From Bin87 sp963665395 (GTDB lineage Bacteria; Chloroflexota; Dehalococcoidia; Lucifugimonadales; UBA3495), in contig OY762251.1 of assembly GCA_963665395.2 (NCBI GenBank), forward strand, positions 4,154,001-4,218,000: a stretch of 64,000 bases of DNA, in the 5' to 3' direction. Below the pieces are notes generated by a model, which had not been told where the DNA came from, made no database searches, and saw only the letters and a list, made by a program, of their open reading frames with translations. Shown here in pieces: positions 8,055 to 17,681 of this stretch. The translations under genes were made by a program, and so were the position numbers. Position 1 is the stretch's first letter, and every line of letters begins with the position of its first letter.

Positions 8055-8810
8055 TCAATCACTAATCGTAGCGAAATTGGCGATAGCCTTACCATCCGGG
8101 AGTGTGGCCCGCATCAATAATTCCAAGTTGACGCCGTTCAGAGCGTACATCCCACCATCCTTCAACACTGCATAGAGCCTGCCACTTGCAGCCGACAAAT
8201 GCGTGATGGTTTTGCCTTCAAGCAAACTGTTGCGCCATTCGGTTTCCAGATTGGCAGCATCCAGCGCGTACACCCACCCGTGGGACAACGCCAGATAGAC
8301 CTTGCCGTTGGCGACTGCCATATGCGTGATGGTTTTGCCTTCAAGCAAACTGTTGCGCCATTCGGTTTCCAGATTGGCGGCATCCAGCGCGTACACCCAC
8401 CCATCGTCCGATGTCGCGTAAAGCCGATCATGGCCGACCGGTCGCGACCATGGAGACAAACCCCGGTGTATCTCTACTGTCGTGGCAGGCTTTACGATGG
8501 TCCCTTCTTCCTGGTCAACACCGAAACCCAAGGTGCGCAAAACGGCGACGTCTACGGTTGGGACCTCCGATGGCAGCACGTCCAGATCAATGGCGCTCCC
8601 AGAGAAATTCGCCCATGCCGTATAGACAGTACTGCCATTGTTGCCGCCACCTGCTCCATTCGCGAAAGCGAACACCGAGGGCTTCAAGCGCAGGACATCG
8701 ATATCGTGTTGGGGCAGGCCGATGTTACGTTCTCCACTTACGATTAGGAAGTCGTAATCCTGAGTTCCTTTGTCGCTGGTGATGCTGCCGTTTATGTAGA
8801 TGGCGGCCAT
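8055..8810 (-). CDS. PQQ-like beta-propeller repeat protein with duplicated blade
   Basis: 251 residues. The N-terminal domain (1-105) is of unknown type and Gly/Asn-rich. Residues about 120-250 form at least three 41-residue propeller-like units, each with WVYALDAANLETEWRNSLLEGKTI or a diverged form (GMYALNGVNLELLMRATLPDGKAI). Two adjacent units are nearly identical in protein and DNA. No signal peptide is seen. It lies just downstream, on the same strand, of the retropepsin-like gene at 8827. It may be a binding or scaffolding protein; no catalytic residues are recognised. Confidence 0.65.
   Translation of the reverse strand: MAAIYINGSITSDKGTQDYDFLIVSGERNIGLPQHDIDVLRLKPSVFAFANGAGGGNNGSTVYTAWANFSGSAIDLDVLPSEVPTVDVAVLRTLGFGVDQEEGTIVKPATTVEIHRGLSPWSRPVGHDRLYATSDDGWVYALDAANLETEWRNSLLEGKTITHMAVANGKVYLALSHGWVYALDAANLETEWRNSLLEGKTITHLSAASGRLYAVLKDGGMYALNGVNLELLMRATLPDGKAIANFATISD
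8201..8402. repeat. Tandem 79-bp near-identical coding repeat (period 123 bp)
   Basis: Bases 8201-8279 and 8324-8402 match over 79 bases with a single difference. They recur with a period of 123 bases (41 codons), keeping frame. The 44 bases between them are diverged from the bases after the second copy. Confidence 0.9.
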
Positions 8811-8826
8811 TCTCGAATCCCTCCGG

Positions 8827-9177
8827 TCACGGTGGATTGCCCAACCATGCAGTCCGAAGCGCTATGCGCTCCTCTACCAAGTCAACCACGAATCCCAAAT
8901 CTTGAAGTGGAATATAGCCGACAAGCGGACGATATGCCTCAACCAAGTAGGTGTCAAAAGGAACGCCTTCGAGTGTCCCCGTAGCAAGAAAAATGGGCTT
9001 GTGAAAAACCCCGGCAGGAGTGGTGATTTCGGCAACGCGCCCCGTATCTTCAAGCCCAAGGCGGTCAATCTCAACCTGTGGAATGCTGATCCAGGTTGCT
9101 CCGGTGTCCACCAGGAATACGTACTCGCGGGTTTCAGATCTGCCGATGATCCTGCATCTGGCGTAGGTGACGCCCAT
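8827..9177 (-). CDS. Retropepsin-like aspartic protease, second copy
   Basis: 116 residues with FLVDTGATWISIP (Asp-Thr-Gly at about 23-25) and a C-terminal LVGYIPLQDLGFVVDL matching the clan AA core, with PLVG in place of LLGR. It is shorter than the protein at 5569-6030 and lacks an obvious flap glycine cluster, though TTPAGVFHKPI may serve. Cytoplasmic by sequence. Likely a homodimeric protease-like protein. It is 16 bases upstream of the propeller-repeat gene on the same strand. Confidence 0.75.
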   Translation of the reverse strand: MGVTYARCRIIGRSETREYVFLVDTGATWISIPQVEIDRLGLEDTGRVAEITTPAGVFHKPIFLATGTLEGVPFDTYLVEAYRPLVGYIPLQDLGFVVDLVEERIALRTAWLGNPP

Positions 9178-9396
9178 TATGCGCTTCCGTTACTCTCGTT
9201 AGATGTTGGGTGATGCATCCAAATTATAACCGGGTGGGCTTACACAGCCAAGCGCGACACAGAGTTTGACCTCTCATAGCCGCCCTTGCGCCATGCGGCG
9301 ATTTGCGCTAGCATTTTTGCCGAAATCATGCGGCGTGTGACGGCAATTCGCCCCGCGTTTTCGCCGCTGAACTGAAGGAAAAGGAGACTGCCCACG

Positions 9397-9867
9397 ATGT
9401 TCAATCCCATCGCGTTCCTGAAGCCCCGCACGGCTCATGCCCACTGCGACATCCCCTGCGGCATCTACGACCCCATCGTCGCCAAGATGGCGGCCCAGAC
9501 CGTGCAGAAGATGGTGCTGCGGATGCAGAACCTGGAGGCGCCCCAGCCCGGCGCGCCCGCTGCCGAGCGGCAGGCTTTCGCCAACACCTTCTCCCGCTAC
9601 GTGACGGTCAAGGAAGAGCACGCCGAGAAGTGCAAGGAAGAGTTGCGCATCCTGTGGGCCGACTACGCCTGGCCGAACACCGACGCCAACGACATCGCCG
9701 CCAAGTTCAACGCCGCCCTCAAGCTGGCCGGCCAGTGCAAGCAGACCGTCAGCATGGATAACGCGGAGGCCCTGGTCGCCGCCTGCGACGACATCGCCAC
9801 GTCCTTCTGGGCCACCAAGAACGTAGAATACAGCGACCCCAACGCCGCGGCGCGGTACGGGACCTAG
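9397..9867 (+). CDS. sodN: Nickel superoxide dismutase
   Basis: 156 residues. The nickel hook HCDIPCGIYDP starts at His16 after a 15-residue propeptide (MFNPIAFLKPRTAHA). In characterised NiSOD the propeptide is removed so that the His amine and imidazole, Cys2 and Cys6 ligate nickel, with Pro5 and Tyr9 in the hook; all are present. The remaining helices (IVAKMAAQTVQKMVLRMQNLE and the KCKEELRILWADY region) fit the four-helix bundle. The enzyme dismutates superoxide in the cytoplasm and allows iron-poor living. AAGGAG precedes the ATG. The usual neighbouring maturation peptidase gene (sodX) is not in this window. Confidence 0.95.
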   Translation: MFNPIAFLKPRTAHAHCDIPCGIYDPIVAKMAAQTVQKMVLRMQNLEAPQPGAPAAERQAFANTFSRYVTVKEEHAEKCKEELRILWADYAWPNTDANDIAAKFNAALKLAGQCKQTVSMDNAEALVAACDDIATSFWATKNVEYSDPNAAARYGT

Positions 9868-9891
9868 ACGGGCGTCGATATGACACGCCAC

Positions 9892-9915
9892 GTAGGGGCG
9901 ACCGGCCGGTCGCCC

Positions 9916-9925
<10 letters not shown>
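9892..9925 (+). terminator. Perfect 28-bp palindrome plus T5: likely terminator between sodN and recQ
   Basis: GTAGGGGCG / CGCCCCTAC arms with a central ACCGGCCGGT form a perfect palindrome (9892-9919), followed by CTTTTT on the plus strand. It lies 25 bases after the sodN stop. The recQ stop codon (minus strand) lies inside the palindrome. It belongs to the same palindrome family as 11769-11793, 13207-13231 and 32964-32991. Confidence 0.7.
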
Positions 9926-11757
<1,832 letters not shown>

Positions 11758-11768
11758 AGCACAAAGTT

Positions 11769-11793
11769 GTAGGGGCGAATAATTATTCGCCCC
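11769..11793. repeat. Palindromic repeat flanking IS4-like element, left copy
   Basis: GTA followed by a 22-bp perfect palindrome GGGGCGAATAA/TTATTCGCCCC (11772-11793). The element's terminal repeat begins immediately after. The right flank repeats the same 22 bp and then TAC, so together they are two copies of the unit seen whole at 32964-32991. Confidence 0.85.
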
Positions 11794-11805
11794 ATAGGCA
11801 TCAAG

Positions 11806-13122
11806 TTAAGCGTTATCGTCCAGGGCGAGCAATAATTGATAGGCGCTGGGGCGTTGCCGACGCCCTTCAATTCTACACCCGGCGCGCAGGCATAAGCCAA
11901 TCTGTTCGATGACGGTGGCCAGGGCCATTATTCCGGTCATGGCGCTGGCAAGCATTACGGCGTAGCGGCGGACCGTATGCGCAGCCTTGACCAGACTGCG
12001 GTTCGGGTACATCCAGACCGCAGTCAGCAAGGTCCAGTGCAGGATGACCATGGCTACCAGTTTGGCATAGACCTCGCAGAGTATCCGCCAGGGGTTTGCC
12101 GAGCGCCAGCGGTCAATGCCGCCGCGCTGTTTCCACAGCTTGAAAAGCAGTTCAATCTGCCAGCGGGCGCGGGCCAAGATCAAGGCTTCCTCCCGGTTCA
12201 GCAGGGCCACGGGCGCGTTGGTTACGTAAATGGTCCAATCGCAGAGAGCCAGACGGGCTTTGCTGGGTTGCTGCTGTTTCTTGCGGGCTTGGTCTTTCAG
12301 TTGACGGCGCCGCTGGGCGCCTACTTCCGGGGGTACTCTGGCGCCCAGCAGACGGACGGGCAAGCGGTGGGCACTGCCCAGCAATACCGGCTGGTCGATG
12401 CTGGTGGCGGCGGGAGTGGACAGCAACCGCGCCAAGTCCAGTTCGGCGCCGTCGCACTGGTAGAGTTTGGTGCCGGTCTTGTACCGGGACAGGAAATAGC
12501 CGCTTTGCTGGGCTATTTCCCGGAAGGTGTCCAGGCGGTAATACCCCAAATCGGCCAGGCGCAAAGCCCCCGGCGGTAGCGGCGCGCTCTGCACTGGGGA
12601 ATGGCTGTCCGGGGTCCGGCCTTGATCCAGGAAGGGACCCAGCATCCGGCCCGTGGTCAAGTCCAGCCGCACTTGCAACTTCAACGCCGACTGTCCGTAG
12701 GAACCGCTGCCGCCGCAGCCCGCCCAGATTTCCCGCAGTGCATCGGGCAGCATGACCACTGAACTATCTTGCACCAGCACGGCGCTGAACCGCTGCAATA
12801 TCGGAACCGCCACCGGCTCCGCGGCAATCACCTCCACTACCGCTGCCGCCAGGACTTGCCGCAAACACTCGGCCGCCCGAGGGGTGAACCGCTGGAACAG
12901 GGCCTGCGAGCTGATTTCCACCCCCAAGGTGGCCGCCATCTGGGTCAGGGAGCACAGGCTGGCGTCCGGGTCCGCCAACCACCCGAAAACCAGGGTCTGC
13001 GTGAAGATACTGCCGCTGAGTTTGGAACGTCGCTGGACCAGTCCTGTCGCCGCGGCGGCTTGCTCGGCGCCGGCGGCGAGAACCTCGCTCATAGCCTGGG
13101 CAACTTCTGGTACACTGCTCAT
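11806..13122 (-). CDS. IS4-family DDE transposase
   Basis: 438 residues from the ATG at 13122; an in-frame ATG at 13155 lies in a hairpin loop without a Shine-Dalgarno. The transposase core is seen as VLVQDSSVV (first Asp), LADLGYYRLD (second Asp) and ARARWQIELLFKLWKQRGGID, the Y/W-x2-E-x6-K-like third-acid signature typical of IS4. The beta-strand insertion between the second Asp and Glu carries the Lys/Arg-rich stretch RRRQLKDQARKKQQQPSKA. GGAG sits 7 bases before the 13122 ATG, inside the stem of the 13123-13179 hairpin. The reading frame is intact, so the element may be active. Confidence 0.88.
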   Translation of the reverse strand: MSSVPEVAQAMSEVLAAGAEQAAAATGLVQRRSKLSGSIFTQTLVFGWLADPDASLCSLTQMAATLGVEISSQALFQRFTPRAAECLRQVLAAAVVEVIAAEPVAVPILQRFSAVLVQDSSVVMLPDALREIWAGCGGSGSYGQSALKLQVRLDLTTGRMLGPFLDQGRTPDSHSPVQSAPLPPGALRLADLGYYRLDTFREIAQQSGYFLSRYKTGTKLYQCDGAELDLARLLSTPAATSIDQPVLLGSAHRLPVRLLGARVPPEVGAQRRRQLKDQARKKQQQPSKARLALCDWTIYVTNAPVALLNREEALILARARWQIELLFKLWKQRGGIDRWRSANPWRILCEVYAKLVAMVILHWTLLTAVWMYPNRSLVKAAHTVRRYAVMLASAMTGIMALATVIEQIGLCLRAGCRIEGRRQRPSAYQLLLALDDNA

Positions 13123-13179
13123 GGGAAGCTCCGGTGGCGATTGATTGGAATGCAATCACCATCTTACCGGTAGCTTCCC
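13123..13179 (-). promoter_or_regulatory. Hairpin sequestering the transposase ribosome-binding site
   Basis: GGGAAGCT+CCGGT (13123-13135) pairs with ACCGG+AGCTTCCC (13166-13179) with a one-base bulge, giving a 13-bp stem around a 30-base loop. On the mRNA the GGAG of the transposase lies in the 3' arm, directly before the ATG. Read-through transcripts entering the element would fold this way and block initiation, as known for IS10 and IS50. The inference rests on the fold alone. Confidence 0.65.
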
Positions 13180-13206
13180 ATTTGTACCCCCTAACTTGAT
13201 GCCTAT

Positions 13207-13231
13207 GGGGCGAATAATTATTCGCCCCTAC
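13207..13231. repeat. Palindromic repeat flanking IS4-like element, right copy
   Basis: The same 22-bp palindrome as at 11772-11793 (13207-13228) followed by TAC. It lies between the IS right end and the hemL stop codon at 13252. Confidence 0.85.
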
Positions 13232-13251
13232 CTGCGCTCCAATGGCGGGAA

Positions 13252-14538
13252 CTACTCCATCACGGTCAGCGCATCGCCCACCGCCGTGATGGTCCGGTCG
13301 ATGTCGGCGTCAGTGTGGGCGATGGAGACGAATCCGGCTTCGAACTGGGATGGGGCGATGTACACGCCCCGTTCCAACAGCGCGTGCATATAGCGCCCGT
13401 AGGCCGCCGTGTCCGACTGCTCCACCTGCGCCAGGGCCGACACCGGGCCGGGGTTGAAGAACCCGGTGAACATGGAGGCCACCCGGTTGACGGTGGAGGG
13501 GACTTCGGCACGGGTGAAGGCCGCGGTGACACCGTCGATGAGCCGGGTCGCTGTGGCCTCCAGTTGCTCGTACACGCCGGGCCGTTGCAACTCGGTCAGC
13601 GTGGCCACGCCGGCGGCCACCGCCAGCGGGTTGCCGGAGAGGGTGCCGGCCTGGTACATCGGGCCGAGGGGAGCTACCTGCTGCATCACCTCGGCGCGTC
13701 CGCCGTAGGCGCCCACGGGCAGGCCGCCGCCGATAATCTTGCCCATGGTGGTGATGTCCGGCGTGACGCCGTACAGAGTTTGCGCGCCACTGTAGGCCAC
13801 ACGGAAGCCGGTTATCACCTCGTCGAAAATCAGCAGGGCACCGTTGGCCTCGGTGACGCGGCGCAACCCCTCCAGGAAGCCGTCAGACGGGGGCACCACG
13901 CCCATGTTGCCGGCCACCGGCTCCACGATGACGGCGGCGATGTCGTCGGGCCAAGCATCGAACAGGCTTTCCACCGAAGATATGTCGTTGTACGTAGCAA
14001 TGAGGGTTTCGGCGGCGTAGGCTTCGGGGACGCCGGCGCTGGTGGGCACGCCGTGGGTCAGGGCGCCGGAGCCGGCGGCGACCAGCAGGCCATCGGCATG
14101 GCCGTGATAGTTGCCGGCGAACTTGATGATCTTGGAGCAGCCCGTGTAGGCCCGGGCCAGGCGCAGGGCGGTCATGCAGGCTTCGGTGCCGGAGTTGACC
14201 AGACGCACCATATCTACAGAGGGCAGGGCGGCGCAGATCAGCTCGGCCAGTTCTACCTCCTGTTCCACCGGCGCGCCGAAGGAGGTGCCATCGGCGGCGG
14301 CCCGCTGCACCGCCTCCACCACGGCGGGATGGGCATGGCCCAGGGCCAGGGGCCCCCAGGAGCCGAGATAGTCGATGTATTCGTTGCCGTCCACGTCCCA
14401 CACGCGGGCGCCCTGGCCACGGGCGATGAACGGCGGCGTGCCCTCCACCGCGCGGAAGGAGCGTACCGGGCTGTTGACGCCACCGGGGATGACCCGCTGG
14501 GCCCGCTCAAAAAGCTGCTGAGATTCGTGTTGCTGCAT
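13252..14538 (-). CDS. hemL: Glutamate-1-semialdehyde 2,1-aminomutase
   Basis: 428 residues from the ATG at 14538, preceded by GGAGG at good spacing; an upstream ATG at 14571 would add 11 residues without support. A PLP enzyme of the class III aminotransferase fold: GTEACMTALRLAR, FAGNYHGHADGLLV, IFDEVITGFRV and the PLP Lys in TTMGKIIGGGLPVGA. It converts glutamate-1-semialdehyde to 5-aminolevulinate, the step after HemA, which is encoded in the same block. It is the last gene of the minus-strand tetrapyrrole block. RecQ originally followed, now separated by the IS4-like element. Confidence 0.95.
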   Translation of the reverse strand: MQQHESQQLFERAQRVIPGGVNSPVRSFRAVEGTPPFIARGQGARVWDVDGNEYIDYLGSWGPLALGHAHPAVVEAVQRAAADGTSFGAPVEQEVELAELICAALPSVDMVRLVNSGTEACMTALRLARAYTGCSKIIKFAGNYHGHADGLLVAAGSGALTHGVPTSAGVPEAYAAETLIATYNDISSVESLFDAWPDDIAAVIVEPVAGNMGVVPPSDGFLEGLRRVTEANGALLIFDEVITGFRVAYSGAQTLYGVTPDITTMGKIIGGGLPVGAYGGRAEVMQQVAPLGPMYQAGTLSGNPLAVAAGVATLTELQRPGVYEQLEATATRLIDGVTAAFTRAEVPSTVNRVASMFTGFFNPGPVSALAQVEQSDTAAYGRYMHALLERGVYIAPSQFEAGFVSIAHTDADIDRTITAVGDALTVME

Positions 14539-14582
14539 CCTCTTTTCCCTCCCCGACAGAACCGGGTTCACGCTGGGCGCAA

Positions 14583-15113
14583 TCAGTTCTGCGGCGGCGA
14601 TTGCCCGTTTTGCTGCCGGGCCAACAGTTGGACCAAGGTGTCGCTGATCTGCGCCATCACGGCCATCATTGCTTGCCGGTCGGCCCGGTGTTCTGCGAGC
14701 ATCGTGTCGATGCGCTCGCGTTCTTCTGCTGTCCTCTGTGCAGACTGCTTTCGTTCCTCTTCTAAACGCGCCTCAGCCTCATCGGCGCGCCGCCGCTCTT
14801 CTTCGGCGCGCTGCCGCTCTTCTTCGGCGCGCTTTCGTTCCCGATTCAGCATAATCTCGTTGTAACCCCCTTTCGCGGCGGCGACAGCGATGCCCAGCAG
14901 TATGCACTGCGCCAGTATCTGGTGGTTGATGAACCTGGCAACGACGCCGATGTTACACGGTTCAACCTTGGCGCTTTCCATCGTACAAGGCGCTTTGGTG
15001 AAATACCAGACTACCCACAGCAGGATGGCGGCACTAACGCCCAGCACAGCCGGGCCCAGCCAAGGCTCCGTAGCCTCGCTGATGCCGGCAATGCGGTCCC
15101 GCAACGCTCGCAA
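14583..15113 (-). CDS. Membrane protein with Arg/Glu-rich coiled coil, unknown
   Basis: 176 residues. Two membrane segments (about 18-40, AVLGVSAAILLWVVWYF, and 66-82, ILAQCILLGIAVAAA) are separated by a Cys-containing loop (CTMESAKVEPCNIG). A long charged coiled coil with RAEEERQ-type heptads (about 92-140) follows, and the C-terminus has MMAVMAQISDTLVQLLARQQNG. It sits between hemB and hemL on the same strand, 7 bases after hemB, so it is co-transcribed with tetrapyrrole genes, but no role there is known. It resembles the left-edge protein in plan. Function unknown. Confidence 0.65.
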   Translation of the reverse strand: MRALRDRIAGISEATEPWLGPAVLGVSAAILLWVVWYFTKAPCTMESAKVEPCNIGVVARFINHQILAQCILLGIAVAAAKGGYNEIMLNRERKRAEEERQRAEEERRRADEAEARLEEERKQSAQRTAEERERIDTMLAEHRADRQAMMAVMAQISDTLVQLLARQQNGQSPPQN

Positions 15114-15120
15114 CTCGCTG

Positions 15121-16101
15121 CTACTCTCCCCTGAGCCAGCGCGCCACTTCCTTGGCGTGGTAGGAGATGATGATGTCCGCGCCGGCGCGCCGGATGGCCG
15201 TCAGCAACTCCAGCGTGACGGGCTTCTCGTCGATCCAGCCGGCCCGGGAGGCGGCTTTGACCATAGAGTACTCGCCGCTGACGTTGTAGGCGGCCAGGGG
15301 GTAGTCGTAGCGTTCCCGCGCCTCTTTGATGACGTCCATGTAGGCCATGGCCGGTTTGACCATGACGATGTCAGCGCCTTCGGCGATGTCCGACTCGATC
15401 TCGCGCATGGCCATGCGGCGGTTGGCCGGGTCCATCTGGTAGCTGCGCCGGTCGCCGAACTGCGGCGTGGAGTCGGCGGCCACACGGAAGGGGCCGTAGA
15501 AGGACGAGGCGTACTTGGCGGCGTAGCCCATGATGGGCGTGTCGTCGTAGCCGTGGGCGTTCAGGGTTTCGCGGATGGCGCGCACCTGGCCGTCCATCAT
15601 GGAGGAAGGGGCGACCATGTCGGCGCCGGCTTGGACTTGGGTCAGCGCGGAGCGGGCCAGCAGTTCCAGGGTGGCGTCGTTGTCGATGCGCTCACCTTCG
15701 ATGACACCGCAGTGTCCGTGGTCGGTGTACTCGCAAAGGCACACGTCGCCGATGACCATTAGGCCGGGGGCGCGTTCCTTGATGGTGCGGGTGGCTTCCT
15801 GGATGATGCCCTCCGGGTCGTAGGCGCCGCTGCCGATGGCGTCTTTCTCCGGCGGCAGGCCGAAGAGCAGGACCGATGGGATCCCCAGCGCCACCACCTC
15901 GTCGATTTCCTCGTTGAGGCGGTCGATGGACGTGTGGTAGCAGCCCGGCATTGGCTCGATTTCGTCGCGGACGTTTTCGCCGTGGGTGACGAACATGGGG
16001 TAGATGAAGTTGGCGGCGCTGATGCGGGTCTCCCGCACCATGTCGCGGACCGGCGCCTTCTCCCGCAGCCGGCGCATTCGCAAATCAGGGTGCTTCAGCA
16101 T
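15121..16101 (-). CDS. hemB: Porphobilinogen synthase (ALA dehydratase)
   Basis: 326 residues, the expected length. The two Schiff-base lysines lie in YAAKYASSFYGPFR and MVKPAMAYMDVI. The cysteine-type zinc site is in DVCLCEYTDHGHCGVI, which places it in the Zn-dependent class. It condenses two 5-aminolevulinate molecules to porphobilinogen in the cytoplasm. Its ATG overlaps the end of cobA-hemD by 7 bases, so the two are translationally coupled. Confidence 0.96.
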   Translation of the reverse strand: MLKHPDLRMRRLREKAPVRDMVRETRISAANFIYPMFVTHGENVRDEIEPMPGCYHTSIDRLNEEIDEVVALGIPSVLLFGLPPEKDAIGSGAYDPEGIIQEATRTIKERAPGLMVIGDVCLCEYTDHGHCGVIEGERIDNDATLELLARSALTQVQAGADMVAPSSMMDGQVRAIRETLNAHGYDDTPIMGYAAKYASSFYGPFRVAADSTPQFGDRRSYQMDPANRRMAMREIESDIAEGADIVMVKPAMAYMDVIKEARERYDYPLAAYNVSGEYSMVKAASRAGWIDEKPVTLELLTAIRRAGADIIISYHAKEVARWLRGE

Positions 16102-17645
16102 GGTGTCCCTCCTGCCTGGGGGTCAGCGGTGCCGGCGAAGTACTCGGCCAGCGCATCCGCCAGTCCCTCAACGTTGTGTTCAGCGGCTATGATGTCAACG
16201 GACAAGCCCAGCTCCAACGCCGTACCTGCCGTAATCGGCCCAATGCAGGCGATGGTCGAACCTTCCAGCAGACGGCGGTCATCGCCCAGAATGTCCAGCA
16301 GGTTGCGTACCGTTGACGAACTGGTGAAGGTTATCACATCGACGCCGCGCTCGAATGCCTGCCGCGCCCGTTCCTCGATGCCTTCGGGCCGCACGTTGCG
16401 GTACGCCGGGACCCGCCGGGCGTCGGCGCCCAATCCGGCCAGTCCCACGGCCAGCGCGTCCCGCCCGATGGCGGAACCGGGCAGCAGGGCGAGCCGTCCG
16501 GCCCAATCCAGGCCCGACAGCTCGGCAATCACTTCCTCGGATACCGAGCGTTTGGGGATGAAATCCGGTTCGATGCCCCGCTCGCGCAACGCCCGCGCCG
16601 TGGCCGGCCCGATGGCCCCTATGGTCGCGCCGGCGAAGTGCCGGGCGTCCTGGCCGGTCGCCCGCAGACGCTCCCAAACGAATTCCACGGAGTTGACGCT
16701 GGCAAAGATGATCCACCGGCCCGGTACGTCAGCAGTTTCGGCCAACGCCGCGTCCAGTTCGCCGTAGTCGTCCAGCGGCCCAATCTCAATGGACGGCAGT
16801 TCGATGGGTTCCGCTCCCAGGTCGATCAACATTTCAATCAGCCGTGACGCTTGGGTACGGGAGCGGGTCACCAGCACCCGCTTGCCCCACAGCGGCCGGC
16901 GGTCGAACCAGCCGATTTCCTCCCGTAATCGCGCCACTTGGCCAATGATGGCGATAACCGGCGCGCCGATACCGGCCGCCTTGCCGCGCTGGGCGATGTT
17001 GGCCAGGCTTCCCGTCACCGTGCGCTGGCGGCTCCAGGTGCCCCACTGCACCAGCGCGGCGGGAGTGTCGGTGGCCATCCCGTTGGCTTGCAGCGTATCG
17101 ACGATGCCCGGCAGGGCGGCCCAGCCCATCAGCGTCACGATGGTGCCGCCCGTTTTCGCCAAGGCGGCCCAGTTGGCGCTGGTCTCGCCCTTGCTGGGAT
17201 CCTCGCTGCCGGTGACGACGGTTACGGAGGTTGAGACGCCGCGATGGGTGACCGGGATGCCGGCGTAGGCTGCTGCCGCCACCGCTGACGTCACTCCCGG
17301 CACTACCACGAAGGGTACTCTGGCCCCCGCCAAGGCCAGCGCTTCCTCGCCGCCGCGCCCGAAGACGAAGGGGTCGCCGCCCTTGAGCCGCACCACCGTC
17401 TTGCCGGCCAGTCCTTCAGCAACCAGCAGGTCGTTGATTTCAGATTGGGTGAGGGCCTGCCGGCCGCGTTCCTTGCCGACGAAAACGCGTTCTGCCGACG
17501 CCGGCGCCAGCGCGACCAAGGACGGGTCGAGCAGGCGGTCGTACACCACCACGTCGGCCGCGGCCAACGCCTGGGCTCCTTTGACGGTGAGGAGACCTGG
17601 ATCGCCGGGGCCGGCGCCGACGAGATAGACTTTGCCGAGGTTCAT
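16095..17645 (-). CDS. cobA-hemD: Uroporphyrinogen-III C-methyltransferase / uroporphyrinogen-III synthase fusion
   Basis: A two-domain protein of 516 residues. The N-terminal domain is SUMT (about 1-245): VYLVGAGPGDPGLLTVKG, VVYDRLL, VRLKGGDPFVFGRGGEE and PVTHRGVSTSVTVVTG. The C-terminal domain is HemD (about 255-500): GKRVLVTRSRTQAS, IIFASVNSVEFV, GAIGPATARALRERGIEPDFIPK and FTSSSTVRNLLDIL. It closes hydroxymethylbilane to uroporphyrinogen III and methylates it twice to precorrin-2, feeding siroheme (and B12). The ATG at 17645 begins MNLGKVYL, where the domain begins; the frame is open to 17681 (TTG), adding 12 residues. Fusions of this kind are common in Chloroflexota and Firmicutes. Confidence 0.95.
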   Translation of the reverse strand: MNLGKVYLVGAGPGDPGLLTVKGAQALAAADVVVYDRLLDPSLVALAPASAERVFVGKERGRQALTQSEINDLLVAEGLAGKTVVRLKGGDPFVFGRGGEEALALAGARVPFVVVPGVTSAVAAAAYAGIPVTHRGVSTSVTVVTGSEDPSKGETSANWAALAKTGGTIVTLMGWAALPGIVDTLQANGMATDTPAALVQWGTWSRQRTVTGSLANIAQRGKAAGIGAPVIAIIGQVARLREEIGWFDRRPLWGKRVLVTRSRTQASRLIEMLIDLGAEPIELPSIEIGPLDDYGELDAALAETADVPGRWIIFASVNSVEFVWERLRATGQDARHFAGATIGAIGPATARALRERGIEPDFIPKRSVSEEVIAELSGLDWAGRLALLPGSAIGRDALAVGLAGLGADARRVPAYRNVRPEGIEERARQAFERGVDVITFTSSSTVRNLLDILGDDRRLLEGSTIACIGPITAGTALELGLSVDIIAAEHNVEGLADALAEYFAGTADPQAGGTPC

Positions 17646-17681
17646 GGCGTTAATCGCTTCCCGCATTGGTGCAATGCTCAA

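Larger units (their letters stand above)
11794..13206 (-). mobile_element. IS4-like insertion sequence, complete
   Basis: 1413 bp bounded by perfect 15-bp terminal inverted repeats ATAGGCATCAAGTTA (11794-11808 and the complement at 13192-13206). It carries one DDE transposase gene whose TAA stop lies in the left repeat. It is flanked on both sides by the same 22-bp palindrome, which is either a long target duplication or palindrome-directed insertion. The right end has a hairpin overlapping the transposase ribosome-binding site. A second, altered copy of its right end is at 49655-49785. Confidence 0.88.

Noticed and set aside
8201..8402. CRISPR-like repeats
   Set aside because: Only two copies, 79 bases long, coding and in frame; no spacers or cas genes anywhere in the window.
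13122..13155. Longer transposase start at 13155, and the parallel start at 49720 in the nuclease-like gene
   Set aside because: These ATGs lie in the hairpin loop without a ribosome-binding site; the ATGs at 13122 and 49687 have GGAG seven bases upstream.
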